Source: Armatimonadota bacterium | GTDB taxonomy: Bacteria; Armatimonadota; UBA5829; DTLH01 | NCBI GenBank assembly: GCA_029551395.1 | Contig: JAKPFN010000050.1 | Span: 1-43,477 of the forward strand | Reading direction: 5' to 3' | Length of the DNA: 43,477 bases | Part shown: positions 1-7,718 of the stretch, piece by piece | Position numbering within the stretch: the first letter of the stretch is position 1 | Layout of the letters: each line of letters opens with the position of its first letter | The notes under the pieces: generated by a model | The model's database searches: none | Seen by the model: only the letters and a program-made list of their open reading frames with translations | Told to the model about the DNA's origin: nothing | Translations under genes and position numbers: made by a program

Positions 1-175
1 AGTAAACAAAGGGCAACGGTAGCTGATATTACCGAAGGTACAATATATATCAACAAGAGCCAGAAAGAGAACAAACTCAAGAAAGCTTGACTTGGATAAC
101 AGAACAGATTTCCCGGACGAGTGGATAATAGACGGATTTCCAGGATGAGTGATGATTGAGACTCATAACTGGGCA

Positions 176-198
176 TCGGCGCAAAAAGCGTGCGCCGA
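176..198. repeat. Short GC-rich hairpin
   Basis: Perfect 7-bp arms TCGGCGC and GCGCCGA flank a 9-nt A-rich loop. It lies between the first direct-repeat copy and the inverted REP-like pair. No T-run follows on either strand, so it is not an obvious terminator. Confidence 0.4.
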
Positions 199-235
199 AG
201 TATATAAAATGTATGCATCGGTTTGCCAGATATCT

Positions 236-343
236 GGAGTGCGGCGGCTCGACGCCGCTTTGTTTTTCGATTACAGCTAATCTTACATGTTATATAGCTT
301 TACTGTCGGCATAAAACAAAGCGGTCTCAAGCGACCGCACTCC
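236..343. repeat. REP-like inverted repeat pair with two internal hairpins
   Basis: Two 30-bp arms (236-265 and 314-343) are reverse complements with 25 of 30 positions matching, separated by 48 bp. Each arm is itself a hairpin: GCGGCG/CGCCGC in the left arm and GCGGTC/GACCGC in the right. The bases that differ between arms change in pairs, so the small stems are preserved. This is the arrangement of bacterial REP/BIME-type palindromes, although the sequence family itself is not one I can name. Confidence 0.65.
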
Positions 344-705
344 AAACACCTGTTCCCATAAATATCCCAAAAATATCCCCGCTTTTTCCGTACTTTTTGG
401 CTGAGTTGTTGTCTTATAATTATGGACAACAAATATTTCTAATGGTTAGGGATCTACTCACCGAGTAGCATCTCATAACAGAGTCAGGAAAACCTTGTAT
501 ACAGCAGTAAACAAAGGGCAACGGTAGCAAGCAATGCCGAAGGTACTATATCTCACAACAAGATACAGAAAAAGACTAGGTATACAGGAGTAACTAAAGG
601 GCAATGGTAGCTAATATTGCTGAAGGTACGATATCTCACAACAAGAGCCAGAAAAAGAACAGACTCAAGGAAGGCAAGAAGAAGGGAGTGCAATAAAAAT
701 TACAC

Positions 706-781
706 AAAACGAAATGATTTACACGCTCATGAGCCACGATTCCAAGCTCAAATCAAGCTCATTCCATACCCATTTCGTTTT
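706..781. repeat. 11-bp perfect inverted repeat with internal palindrome
   Basis: The arms AAAACGAAATG (706-716) and CATTTCGTTTT (771-781) are perfect reverse complements. A perfect 10-bp palindrome GCTCATGAGC (725-734) lies inside, along with a short direct repeat CAAGCTCA (743-750 and 754-761). It lies downstream of pheA on the minus strand and could be a folded 3' RNA or a small mobile-element remnant. Confidence 0.45.
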
Positions 782-792
782 AGAAAAACTGT

Positions 793-809
793 GGAATTAT
801 AGTAATTCC
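793..809 (-). terminator. Possible weak terminator after pheA
   Basis: A 17-bp palindrome with GGAATTA / TAATTCC arms and a 3-nt loop sits 18 nt past the pheA stop. A T-rich stretch follows on the minus strand a few bases later. The stem is AT-rich and the T-run is offset, so termination here is only plausible. The adjacent TTCCGCATTCCGCA segment belongs to the same repeat family seen inside folC. Confidence 0.35.
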
Positions 810-826
810 GCATTCCGCACTTGCTT

Positions 827-1903
827 TCATTCTGCTTCCGGATAGCTGCCCAGGACACGGACGAACATCGCCTGCTCCGCGAGCTTTGCGAGCGCTTTCT
901 GGACGACCTCGTCCTTCTCATGCCCCTGGACATCGATGAAAAACACATACTCCCAGGGCATCTGTTTAGTCGGGCGGGACTCTATCATCGTCATGTTGAT
1001 ATTTTCGCTGTCGAAGATAGCCAGCGCCTTATAGAGCGATCCCGATTTGTGCGGTACCGAAAAAACGATGGAAGTCTTATCCTTCCCGCTTTGATTCGGC
1101 TTACTGTAGCCGACTACGAGGAATCTTGTGCGGTTATGAGGGTTATCCTCGATGGCTTCTGCAACGACATTCAGGCCGTACTCTCGCGCTGCCAGGCTGC
1201 TTGCAACAGCCGCGCTGGATGGAAACCCCTGGCAGAGCTGTGCGGCTTTAGCTGTGCTCGAAACTTCAAGCACCTCAACGCCTGGAAGATGCATCCGAAG
1301 CCAGTTGCGGCACTGAGCAATAGCTTGCGGCATAGAGTAGACCCGTTTGATCTGATCGAGCTTGGTTCCGGCGGAAAGCAGGTTGTGAGATATCGGCGCA
1401 AAGATTTCAGCGCAAATCCTGAGGTCAGAAAGCAGGAACATGTCGAGTGTATGGCTGACGATCCCCTCAGTAGAGTTCTCGACCGGGACAACGCCGTAAT
1501 TAGCATCTTTCCGCTCGACCATATTAAAAACATCAGGAATAGTATCGACTGGCGCGAATTCCGTCGAATCTCCGAACCTCTGGATGCTTGCTATGTGCGT
1601 GTAGCTTCCAGCAGGCCCGAGATACGCAACCGAGATCGGCTTTTCGAGCGCTCTGCAGGCGGAGATAATCTCGCGGTACACTGCTGCTACGGTTTTGTCC
1701 GCAAGCGGCCCGGAGTTCTGCGCAAGCACCTTGGAAAGCACCTGGTTCTCTCTTTCAGGTGCATAAATGCTTTCGGTCTTCGTTTCTTTGAGCTTGCCAA
1801 TCTCTATCGCGCACTCAGCGCGCCTGTTCAAGAGGTCCACAAGCTCCTTATCGATCCGGTCTATTTCTTTTCTGATGTCGTCAATGCTCAAATTACCAAC
1901 CAA
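827..1903 (-). CDS. pheA: Bifunctional chorismate mutase / prephenate dehydratase (P-protein)
   Basis: This cytoplasmic enzyme should convert chorismate to prephenate and then to phenylpyruvate, in phenylalanine biosynthesis. An AroQ-type chorismate mutase domain occupies roughly residues 5-85 (RKEIDRIDKELVDLLNRR). The prephenate dehydratase domain is about 92-270 (VAYLGPAGSYTH, VPVENSTEGIVSHTLD, TRFLVV). A C-terminal ACT domain carries the ESRP motif that binds phenylalanine for feedback inhibition. At 358 aa the length is normal for the fused protein. The start used is TTG at 1903; no strong Shine-Dalgarno is visible, and a TTG four codons in is an alternative. It is the last gene of the minus-strand run beginning at 4928, after a 128-nt gap. 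The identification is secure. Confidence 0.96.
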   Translation of the reverse strand: MVGNLSIDDIRKEIDRIDKELVDLLNRRAECAIEIGKLKETKTESIYAPERENQVLSKVLAQNSGPLADKTVAAVYREIISACRALEKPISVAYLGPAGSYTHIASIQRFGDSTEFAPVDTIPDVFNMVERKDANYGVVPVENSTEGIVSHTLDMFLLSDLRICAEIFAPISHNLLSAGTKLDQIKRVYSMPQAIAQCRNWLRMHLPGVEVLEVSSTAKAAQLCQGFPSSAAVASSLAAREYGLNVVAEAIEDNPHNRTRFLVVGYSKPNQSGKDKTSIVFSVPHKSGSLYKALAIFDSENINMTMIESRPTKQMPWEYVFFIDVQGHEKDEVVQKALAKLAEQAMFVRVLGSYPEAE

Positions 1904-2031
1904 CCGTCAGCAGCAGGGCTATCTTCCCACTGCTCTTTCTGTAAGTATATTACTCGATTTCGCCGGAGAAGTTCCCTTTTCCTTCCGGCTGGCGCAAACA
2001 ACTGTGTCGAAGGTCACGGGGATTTAAGTAG

Positions 2032-2592
2032 TCAGTTCATCATTTGCTGCACAGCGGAGATGAACCCTTCTCTATCAGCTGGAGAGATGACTATACCTTT
2101 GACGATCCCGCGCGGCCGTTTGAACCGCAGCAGGACAAGCCCGGTCTTACGGGTACAGTAGCAGCCAAAATTGAGGTCATGACCAACATAAACGCCGACT
2201 ATTCCGAATATTCCGACCGCGGAGTTCAGCAGTCTTGCTCCGTGGAACAGTTCAGCATCGTCCGCTGGCCCGATTTCTGCGATGTTATCAAGAGAAATGC
2301 GGAAAATCTTCCTTTTCAGCATCCCGCGCTGGCGAACAGTGACGCCTTTCGGGTCTACAGTATATTCAACAGGCGTAAAAGAGGCAGCGAGCAACAGCAG
2401 CAGGCCAAAAACCGCTCCTGTTGCAAAGTTGAGATAAGCCGTCCGAGGTTGTCCGGCTTTAAGAAACCACACGCCAAGCCCTATCACCGCAAGAGACGCC
2501 GCGACAATAACCGCGCAAAACATGAAAGTCGCACTTTTAACGGCATAAGACCACGGTGCTGGTGCGAATCTGCTTGTAGCATCGTCCATCAC
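2032..2592 (-). CDS. Membrane protein with bacterial PH-like domain
   Basis: This 186-aa protein has two hydrophobic segments (about residues 20-45 and 52-72) followed by a soluble C-terminal domain. The domain pattern (VDPKGVTVRQRG ... FRISLDNIAEI) resembles bacterial PH-type domains of uncharacterised membrane proteins. The function is unknown. GTG at 2592 is directly followed by ATG at 2589. A GGAGG site lies 5 nt before the GTG and 8 nt before the ATG, so either could serve. It lies 30 nt after folC and upstream of pheA, probably in the same transcript, with no clear functional link. The family assignment is tentative; the existence of the gene is well supported. Confidence 0.75.
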   Translation of the reverse strand: MMDDATSRFAPAPWSYAVKSATFMFCAVIVAASLAVIGLGVWFLKAGQPRTAYLNFATGAVFGLLLLLAASFTPVEYTVDPKGVTVRQRGMLKRKIFRISLDNIAEIGPADDAELFHGARLLNSAVGIFGIVGVYVGHDLNFGCYCTRKTGLVLLRFKRPRGIVKGIVISPADREGFISAVQQMMN

Positions 2593-2622
2593 GGAAACCT
2601 CCGATCATGGACAGGTTCGACA

Positions 2623-3993
2623 CTAATGGTCAGGGTTCCTCCTTTTTATTACAGCATCCCGGTCAACCTCGCCGATGGTATAAAAGGAGCCTGTGACAAG
2701 CACCAGGTCGTCTTCTGCGGCAGATTCCATAGCGCTTTCCACTGCTGCCGGAACTGGTTCGATTATCCTGACGTTCTGAGTGTGCTTCAGTGCAGCTTCT
2801 GCAACTTCATGGGCTGGTCTGGCTTTCATCCACTGTGACTTGGTTGCGATTATCTCATCAGCAAGCGGTGCGAGTATATCGAGCACTTCTTCTGCCGAGT
2901 GTGTCGAAAGCATCCCGATAACCAGTATCAGCCGCCGGTAGTTGAATAACTTCGGGATAGACCAGGCAAGGTTTTTGGCCCCATCAGGATTATGTGCAGC
3001 ATCTATAACTACAGTCGGTCGTCTTCGCAATACTTCTAACCGCCCAGGCAGGTAGGCAGAAGACAAACCTCTGTCAAATGCGGAGTGCGGAATGCGTAGT
3101 GCGGAATTTGGTAGATGCGGAATTGGGAGTGATGAAGTTGGGATGGCTGCGACGGCTGCGGCGGCTGTTGCAGCATTGGTGATTTGGAAGTCTCCTGCAA
3201 GTCTGAGCGAAACAGGACCTACCTTGGAATCCGGCAGGTCTATAGTGACTTCTCCATCTTTGCCTTCGAAGTAGACAGCCACATCAGGTGCAGGCGAACC
3301 TGCGGGAAGATCGTATCCTGACTGCATTACCCGCCAGATTTGTTGAACGCCTTGCTGCCTTGCTGTATCGTGGATTGTAGGCCATGCTTCGTCATCAGCA
3401 GCCGTAACAAGCGGCGCACCTGGTTTGGCTATTCCGGCCTTATCCCAGGCTATTTTGGGGATTGTGTCCCCAAGCCGCTCGGTATGGTCGAGCGAGACAT
3501 TGGTTATAACCGAAACAATCGGATGAACCAGGTTAGTTGCGTCATACCTGCCGCCCATGCCTACTTCTATGACGGCGATATCAACATTCTTGCGGGCGAA
3601 ATATAGAAAGGCCATCAGCGTTTTGGCCTCGAATTCAGTCACCTGCCCGAGTTCCGTCTTACCTACGGCTTCTATTACAGGTATCATCTCGCTCATAAGT
3701 GCCGTAAAGTCTTCTTTGGAAATCATGTCGCCGTTTAGCTGGATTCGTTCACGGACATCGTAAACGTAAGGCGACAGATAAGTTCCGACATTATAACCTG
3801 CAGCACGGAGAATCGATGTTATGAATGTGCATGTAGAGCCTTTACCATTCGTTCCACCTACATGCACTGCTTTAAGCTGTTCCTGTGGGTTTCCCATCCT
3901 GCGGCAAAGTTCACTGAATCGCTCAAGCCCGAATTTGATGCCGAACTTGATTAGTCCTGATAGGTAGTCAAGCGCCTGTTCGTATGTAAGCAA
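2623..3993 (-). CDS. folC: Bifunctional folylpolyglutamate synthase / dihydrofolate synthase
   Basis: This Mur-ligase-family enzyme adds glutamate to dihydropteroate and to reduced folates using ATP. The P-loop HVGGTNGKGST is near residues 45-55, followed by TYLSPYV and the SLDHTERLG region. The C-terminal domain holds the DAAHNPDGA motif. The start is TTG at 3993, three nucleotides after the stop of the upstream sanA-like gene. It is 456 aa, somewhat longer than is usual for FolC. The excess lies at about residues 284-312, a Pro/Ser/His-rich stretch encoded by a low-complexity repeat at about 3076-3135 inserted in frame between the ATP-binding and C-terminal domains. The reading frame is intact, so the enzyme is probably functional. 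Confidence 0.95.
   Translation of the reverse strand: MLTYEQALDYLSGLIKFGIKFGLERFSELCRRMGNPQEQLKAVHVGGTNGKGSTCTFITSILRAAGYNVGTYLSPYVYDVRERIQLNGDMISKEDFTALMSEMIPVIEAVGKTELGQVTEFEAKTLMAFLYFARKNVDIAVIEVGMGGRYDATNLVHPIVSVITNVSLDHTERLGDTIPKIAWDKAGIAKPGAPLVTAADDEAWPTIHDTARQQGVQQIWRVMQSGYDLPAGSPAPDVAVYFEGKDGEVTIDLPDSKVGPVSLRLAGDFQITNAATAAAAVAAIPTSSLPIPHLPNSALRIPHSAFDRGLSSAYLPGRLEVLRRRPTVVIDAAHNPDGAKNLAWSIPKLFNYRRLILVIGMLSTHSAEEVLDILAPLADEIIATKSQWMKARPAHEVAEAALKHTQNVRIIEPVPAAVESAMESAAEDDLVLVTGSFYTIGEVDRDAVIKRRNPDH
3076..3135. repeat. TGCGGAAT-type repeat inserted in frame in folC
   Basis: Degenerate units of TGCGGAAT / AGTGCGGAAT occur at least four times in this stretch, followed by GGGAGTGATGAAG. 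The same TTCCGCA unit occurs next to the pheA stop (805-820). A similar ATCACTC / AACTC low-complexity tract lies at 29538-29566. Inside folC the repeat encodes an additional loop, with the frame kept open. Confidence 0.6.
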
Positions 3994-3996
3994 TCT

Positions 3997-4674
3997 TTAG
4001 ATGTCTTCTTTCTCGCCAAGTATTGGAGTTGGATGCAGTATATAGATGTCGAGCACTGCGTTTATTCTGGCCGGGATTTCTCTTATTATACTCTGAGTAG
4101 TTCCCGGATAATCCCCCGGTACGCCGTATGCATCTATACCAAGCTTCTCGCAGAGGAAAAGGGAGCGGTAAAGGTGGAATTCTTGGCTGACCACAATCAG
4201 CCTGTCCTGCCCAAAGATATGTTTTGCCCTATAGACGGAATCATAAGTGCGCCTACCGGCAAAGTCCATTGCCACATCTTCCGGCGGGACACCTTTTGCT
4301 ACTGCGTAGTCCTTCATCCGCTGCGGTTCGTTGTAATGGCTGAAGCGATTATCGCCTGACATCAGCAGCTTGTCAACCTTTCCCAGGTTGTAAAGCTCGA
4401 TTGCTTTATCTACGCGGTCTTTGAGCACTGTAGAGAGCGTTCCATCAGGTAAAACACCGGCTCCAAGCACCAGAGCCACTTTGTGATGCGGTGCTTGCTC
4501 GGCATCACTGATGATTCTGTCCTTACCAACGGCCTTTACCCAGAAGTTCAACGCAAGAGGAAGGATTATGAGGCATACAAAGAGCAATATAAGCCATTTT
4601 CTCTTCCGCCGAAAGAGGCTTTGAGCCGTGCTGGTCAATCTCTTAGTCTTCACTGATGAACTGCCAGTTGTCAT
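3997..4674 (-). CDS. SanA/YdcF-like DUF218 membrane protein
   Basis: The N-terminus is basic and followed by one transmembrane helix (about residues 28-48), then a DUF218 domain (about 65-205). Characteristic segments are ALVLGAGVLPDG, KLLMSGDN, and SQEFHLYRS near the end of the domain. E. coli SanA, of the same family, affects envelope permeability to vancomycin; the biochemical activity is not established. ATG at 4674 overlaps the upstream stop as TGATG, so I prefer it to the TTG one codon earlier. It is followed 3 nt later by folC. Family assignment is good; the specific role is unknown. Confidence 0.85.
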   Translation of the reverse strand: MTTGSSSVKTKRLTSTAQSLFRRKRKWLILLFVCLIILPLALNFWVKAVGKDRIISDAEQAPHHKVALVLGAGVLPDGTLSTVLKDRVDKAIELYNLGKVDKLLMSGDNRFSHYNEPQRMKDYAVAKGVPPEDVAMDFAGRRTYDSVYRAKHIFGQDRLIVVSQEFHLYRSLFLCEKLGIDAYGVPGDYPGTTQSIIREIPARINAVLDIYILHPTPILGEKEDI

Positions 4675-4928
4675 CAAGACTTACCAGTGACTATAGGTTG
4701 AATTGAGCATCGGCTGCATCGGGATGAGTATTCAAGAAGACAATGGTATAGAAGCGAATGCTTTATTTGCCATTTTTTCGGCCACACCAGGCACAATAAG
4801 AGGAGGACGGGGAAGCACACTATACTGTTGTGTATCAAACTTGTAATATCCATTGCGGCTGCTGATGCAATCGTAACTACTACAGCTCCGATAATAAGCG
4901 GATACGGTCGGAAAGATAGTCTTTTCAA
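4674..4928 (-). CDS. Small two-helix membrane protein
   Basis: This is an 84-aa hydrophobic protein with two predicted transmembrane segments (about residues 8-28 and 32-50) and a Cys-containing tail. It has no recognisable family. Translation from TTG at 4928 is supported by a strong GAGGTG Shine-Dalgarno 5 nt upstream. Translational coupling to the next gene through a TGATG overlap also argues that it is real. It is the first gene of the run leading to pheA. Confidence 0.6.
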   Translation of the reverse strand: MKRLSFRPYPLIIGAVVVTIASAAAMDITSLIHNSIVCFPVLLLLCLVWPKKWQIKHSLLYHCLLEYSSRCSRCSIQPIVTGKS

Positions 4929-4974
4929 TTTTTCACCTCAGCAGCATTCAGACCTGGTGTGGCCGTAGGCGTAT

Positions 4975-5003
4975 AGAATATAACTGATTCAAAGGACTAT
5001 CAA
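4975..5003 (-). promoter_or_regulatory. Predicted sigma-70 promoter of the 4928-827 operon
   Basis: On the minus strand TTGATA (5003-4998) and TATTCT (4980-4975) are separated by 17 bp, about 45-50 nt upstream of the TTG start at 4928. Neither box is perfect, but spacing and position fit. Confidence 0.45.
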
Positions 5004-5053
5004 TATTCAATACGCCCGTTTGCCACTATATAGTTCCAGATATTTTTAGCAAG

Positions 5054-6874
5054 TTATGGTCTGACTACCAAAGTCGCCGGATAAGCAGAACCTGCAAGAG
5101 GCATGGTAAGGATTGTAAACTCCTTAGCCTGTCCCGCAGGCACTCGTGTGCTGAAAACCTCGAATTCATTAGGAGGACTTACTACCTTTATCCCTACTAC
5201 CTTGCCGTTTATGACGAACAACCCGGAAGCCGGGCCTGCTGAAGGCTCAAAGACCACCTTAATGGTTCGGTCCTCACCTGATGGGTTTTCGACCCGAACT
5301 TTGATTCTATAAATGACTCCGTAGTTGCCTTGCAGCTCTTTTGCGGATAAAGCGTCGGGTATGGCATATTTACCGATTCTGATAAATGCCCACTGCCCGC
5401 CTACAACGTAATTTGCCTCTACATCTCTGGCAGGAGTTGGATATACATGGTCAGATATTTGAGTCGGGATATGCCAATCGCTGATAGGCGCAGTAGCACC
5501 ACTGGATAGCTGACCAGCTTCAGGCACATCAGCAGAGACTTTGACATATACATCTTCTCCTGATAGCTGCCTGATGTCGATTATTCCGCTGGCAGTGTTG
5601 GTATGCTCCAGATTATCCGCATAAAGCACTCGCTTGGATTTTGGAGGTATACGATGCACTAAGCCTACATTGTCCAGATAGTCGCGAAGGAATTCTCTCC
5701 CTGCAACATAGCCGACAACTACAGTGTCTACCATAGGCCGGGATATTCCGCTGACAGTCTGGACTTTGGCTGTCGTGTTGCCTGCGTTGATTAACTCGAC
5801 ATTGAACCGCACACGCTTACCAAGCATATTCTGATGATGGAAAAACAACCGGCTGCGTTTGTCCAGTTCGAGTTTTCCGGTAAAAAGCACTCCGTACCTG
5901 GTCAATCGTTCAGGGTTGTTGCTGTAGAGCAAGTCATCTGCCGCCTTGTATGAGACTGGCAGATTGATAATATCTACCGGAGCAGCCAAATCTGCAGGAA
6001 TCAGGTTCGGGCCTTTCGTCTTGACTGGGACCAGCACCCTGAGAGTCTTGCCTACTTCCAAAGATTTAGCGGTGAGTTTTGGCGTGCCAAAGCTTGCTGT
6101 TGCCCCAGGTTCCAGTATGATGCTTTCCGAAGCTACACTCTCAGCAGCTTTTGCCAGAATCCATTCAGGAGCCGGATTCCCCGTTACCTCAATGGCGGCA
6201 GGCACTCCAACTTTGGCAGCATAACGCTTTACATTGACCGTTAGAGTAGTCTTGTAACCTTGGCAATCAATTTCTATGGTACTGCGGCCAACGGACTTGC
6301 CCTTAACAACAATCGCCCGCTTAACGTTATCAATGGTAGATGTTGCTACTTCCGGGTTTCCATCACTGGAGACAATTACACCAGTCAAAGCGCCGCCGAT
6401 ATTGGCAGTCCTGTTTTCATTCTCAGGCACTACTATCTCTTTCGGCTCTACCGTTATTGGTGGAAGCGAAAAGTATTCTCTGAGGAGCTTTGCCCAGTTT
6501 TGTGCCAGCGCTTGGGCAGACATCCCGGCTGCTTTTGCATCCGCTGCTGTGGCAATGCAAATCAATTGTTCGCCTACTACTACATTAGCCCGGTTCTTGT
6601 TAACAGACTTGACTGTTATAGACTTCCATCCGCCTGATGATGCAAGCGGCTTAAGCCTCTCAGCAGTAATCCGGGCACGCTCAACGGGACTAAGCCCTCC
6701 GTTTGAAACGCGAAACCTGATTGCAGTCCGCCCATTAACATTTACTACGGCTTGATTGCCTACAGACGAATATTCGACTTTAGGAACGAATTCTGCTGCA
6801 CAAACAGCACCTGCTAAAAAAATGAGAACCGCGCAAGCACCAAGGAGCACTGCACGGTACGACGGATGCGTCAA
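5054..6874 (-). CDS. Secreted Ig-like-domain protein of unknown function
   Basis: It has an N-terminal signal peptide (AVLLGACAVLIFLAGAVCAA, cleavage likely near VCAA). A domain follows with the pattern NGGLSPVERARITAERLKPL (mature residues roughly 45-125). Then comes an Ig-like segment (about 150-215; VEPKEIVVPENENRTANIGG ... KGKSVGRSTIEI). Several further beta-rich segments follow, probably Ig-like repeats. No catalytic motif is visible. The open frame extends to GTG 6889, but TTG at 6874 has GGAGG 8 nt upstream and starts just before the signal peptide, so I prefer it. The gene is isolated; an envelope or structural role is inferred from its export only. Confidence 0.75.
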   Translation of the reverse strand: MTHPSYRAVLLGACAVLIFLAGAVCAAEFVPKVEYSSVGNQAVVNVNGRTAIRFRVSNGGLSPVERARITAERLKPLASSGGWKSITVKSVNKNRANVVVGEQLICIATAADAKAAGMSAQALAQNWAKLLREYFSLPPITVEPKEIVVPENENRTANIGGALTGVIVSSDGNPEVATSTIDNVKRAIVVKGKSVGRSTIEIDCQGYKTTLTVNVKRYAAKVGVPAAIEVTGNPAPEWILAKAAESVASESIILEPGATASFGTPKLTAKSLEVGKTLRVLVPVKTKGPNLIPADLAAPVDIINLPVSYKAADDLLYSNNPERLTRYGVLFTGKLELDKRSRLFFHHQNMLGKRVRFNVELINAGNTTAKVQTVSGISRPMVDTVVVGYVAGREFLRDYLDNVGLVHRIPPKSKRVLYADNLEHTNTASGIIDIRQLSGEDVYVKVSADVPEAGQLSSGATAPISDWHIPTQISDHVYPTPARDVEANYVVGGQWAFIRIGKYAIPDALSAKELQGNYGVIYRIKVRVENPSGEDRTIKVVFEPSAGPASGLFVINGKVVGIKVVSPPNEFEVFSTRVPAGQAKEFTILTMPLAGSAYPATLVVRP

Positions 6875-7071
6875 ACCCTCAACCTCCACATAGAAAAACG
6901 TATATAGTGCGTGCTTTCACTGAATTTGTGGATTTCTTCGGCTGCACCTTCAGAAAAAGTAAAACTAATCCACAATCTTCAGCGAAATCCGCCACCAACT
7001 CTTGATTCTATACATCCTCTTATGACGAGTCAACCAAGCAAGGATTACTTTTGCTATACGAGACTGATGTA

Positions 7072-7100
7072 TTGACATAGTTTTTGCGTAATAGTAATAT
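7072..7100 (+). promoter_or_regulatory. Strong sigma-70 promoter of the marR-cysteine desulfurase operon
   Basis: TTGACA (7072-7077, perfect consensus) and TAATAT (7095-7100, one mismatch) are separated by exactly 17 bp. Transcription should begin near 7107, about 66 nt before the ATG at 7173. Confidence 0.85.
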
Positions 7101-7115
7101 GTAACCTGGTTACAT
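7099..7115. promoter_or_regulatory. Predicted MarR operator overlapping the -10 box
   Basis: A perfect 17-bp palindrome, ATGTAACC-T-GGTTACAT, starts within the -10 box and covers the expected transcription start. The 8-bp half sites with a 1-bp centre are the size and geometry of MarR-family operators. Binding here would block the promoter, so autorepression is the simplest reading. Confidence 0.75.
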
Positions 7116-7172
7116 AACTGCGATTATTGGGTATATAAAGCTCGGCTGCTTAGAGCAATAGAGAATGAGATT

Positions 7173-7709
7173 ATGGATACAGCACGCTACATTGAGAAAA
7201 TCGCCGTGCTTTTCGGAAAGGTCATGACAAGCACTCAATTTGATAGAGAGGCTGAGGATATTGGGCTTACACCATCCCAGCTTCAAGGGTTGTCGTACCT
7301 TTTCCACCATGGGAAGTCATCTGTCGGAGATATGGCGCAAGGGCTTGACATTTCTCACCCAGCAGCAGTGAAACTGGTGAGCCGGCTTGGCAAAAAAGGC
7401 CTTGTGGAACGTAACCCAAGTGAAACTGACCGCCGGGTGTCCATTGTAGGGCTTACTCAGCAGGGAGAGCAGCTCATTCGGAAGGTTCTGACGCATCGGA
7501 CGGAATTTTTGTCTAAAGCGTTGAATAGAATAGACCAATCAGAGCTGGAAACAGTGATGAGAGGGCTGGAATCGCTTCTGGCAGCCGTGCTTACAGACCG
7601 GGAGATAGTTCAATCGGCCTGCCTGAAGTGCGGTGATGATCATATCGGCTGTTGTGTAGTCAACAGGACACATTTTGAGGTAACTGGAAAGGCAATCAGA
7701 GACCATTAG
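7173..7709 (+). CDS. MarR-family transcriptional regulator with C-terminal Cys/His cluster
   Basis: A winged-helix MarR domain spans about residues 5-142: recognition-helix region GDMAQGLDISHPAAVKLVSR, wing with KKGLVERNPSETDRRVSIVGLT. At 178 aa it is longer than a typical MarR protein. The extra tail holds Cys150, Cys153, His157, Cys160, Cys161 and His167, an arrangement that could bind a metal or iron-sulfur cluster or act as a thiol sensor. It is preceded by a near-consensus promoter with an overlapping palindrome, and the cysteine desulfurase gene starts 9 nt after its stop. I infer a self-regulated operon sensing sulfur, iron or oxidative state. The ligand is not shown by sequence. Confidence 0.88.
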   Translation: MDTARYIEKIAVLFGKVMTSTQFDREAEDIGLTPSQLQGLSYLFHHGKSSVGDMAQGLDISHPAAVKLVSRLGKKGLVERNPSETDRRVSIVGLTQQGEQLIRKVLTHRTEFLSKALNRIDQSELETVMRGLESLLAAVLTDREIVQSACLKCGDDHIGCCVVNRTHFEVTGKAIRDH

Positions 7710-7718
7710 GGGGATTAT

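Larger units (their letters stand above)
1..690. repeat. Three dispersed/tandem copies of an ~83-bp non-coding repeat
   Basis: Three related copies begin near 1, 506 and 589. Each carries AAAGGGCAAYGGTAGC, a variable 7-9-nt spacer, then a GAAGGTAC box and a downstream purine-rich tract (ACAACAAGA.CCAGAAA). The second and third copies are in tandem with a period of 83 bp (498-580 and 581 onward). The segment between the GGTAGC and GAAGGTAC boxes can form a short hairpin in each copy, but with different bases (CGGTA/TACCG in copy 1, AGC/GCT in copy 3). No reading frame with coding character runs through the region. I do not recognise the family. A remnant of a mobile element or a structured RNA array are both possible. 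Confidence 0.7.

Noticed and set aside
1-690. Known riboswitch or CRISPR array for the GGTAGC...GAAGGTAC repeats
   Set aside because: The boxes do not match c-di-GMP, THF, fluoride or other riboswitch signatures I know, and there are no regular repeat-spacer units of CRISPR length.
617-802. 61-codon open frame in the 5' repeat region
   Set aside because: It lies in the direct repeats, is highly basic and low in complexity, and lacks a ribosome site.
821-2161. Long plus-strand open frame (446 codons) opposite pheA
   Set aside because: It is antisense to a clear P-protein and has no recognisable domain; it is an overlap artefact.
2044-2838. 264-codon plus-strand open frame
   Set aside because: It is antisense to the PH-domain gene and the end of folC; its composition is not protein-like.
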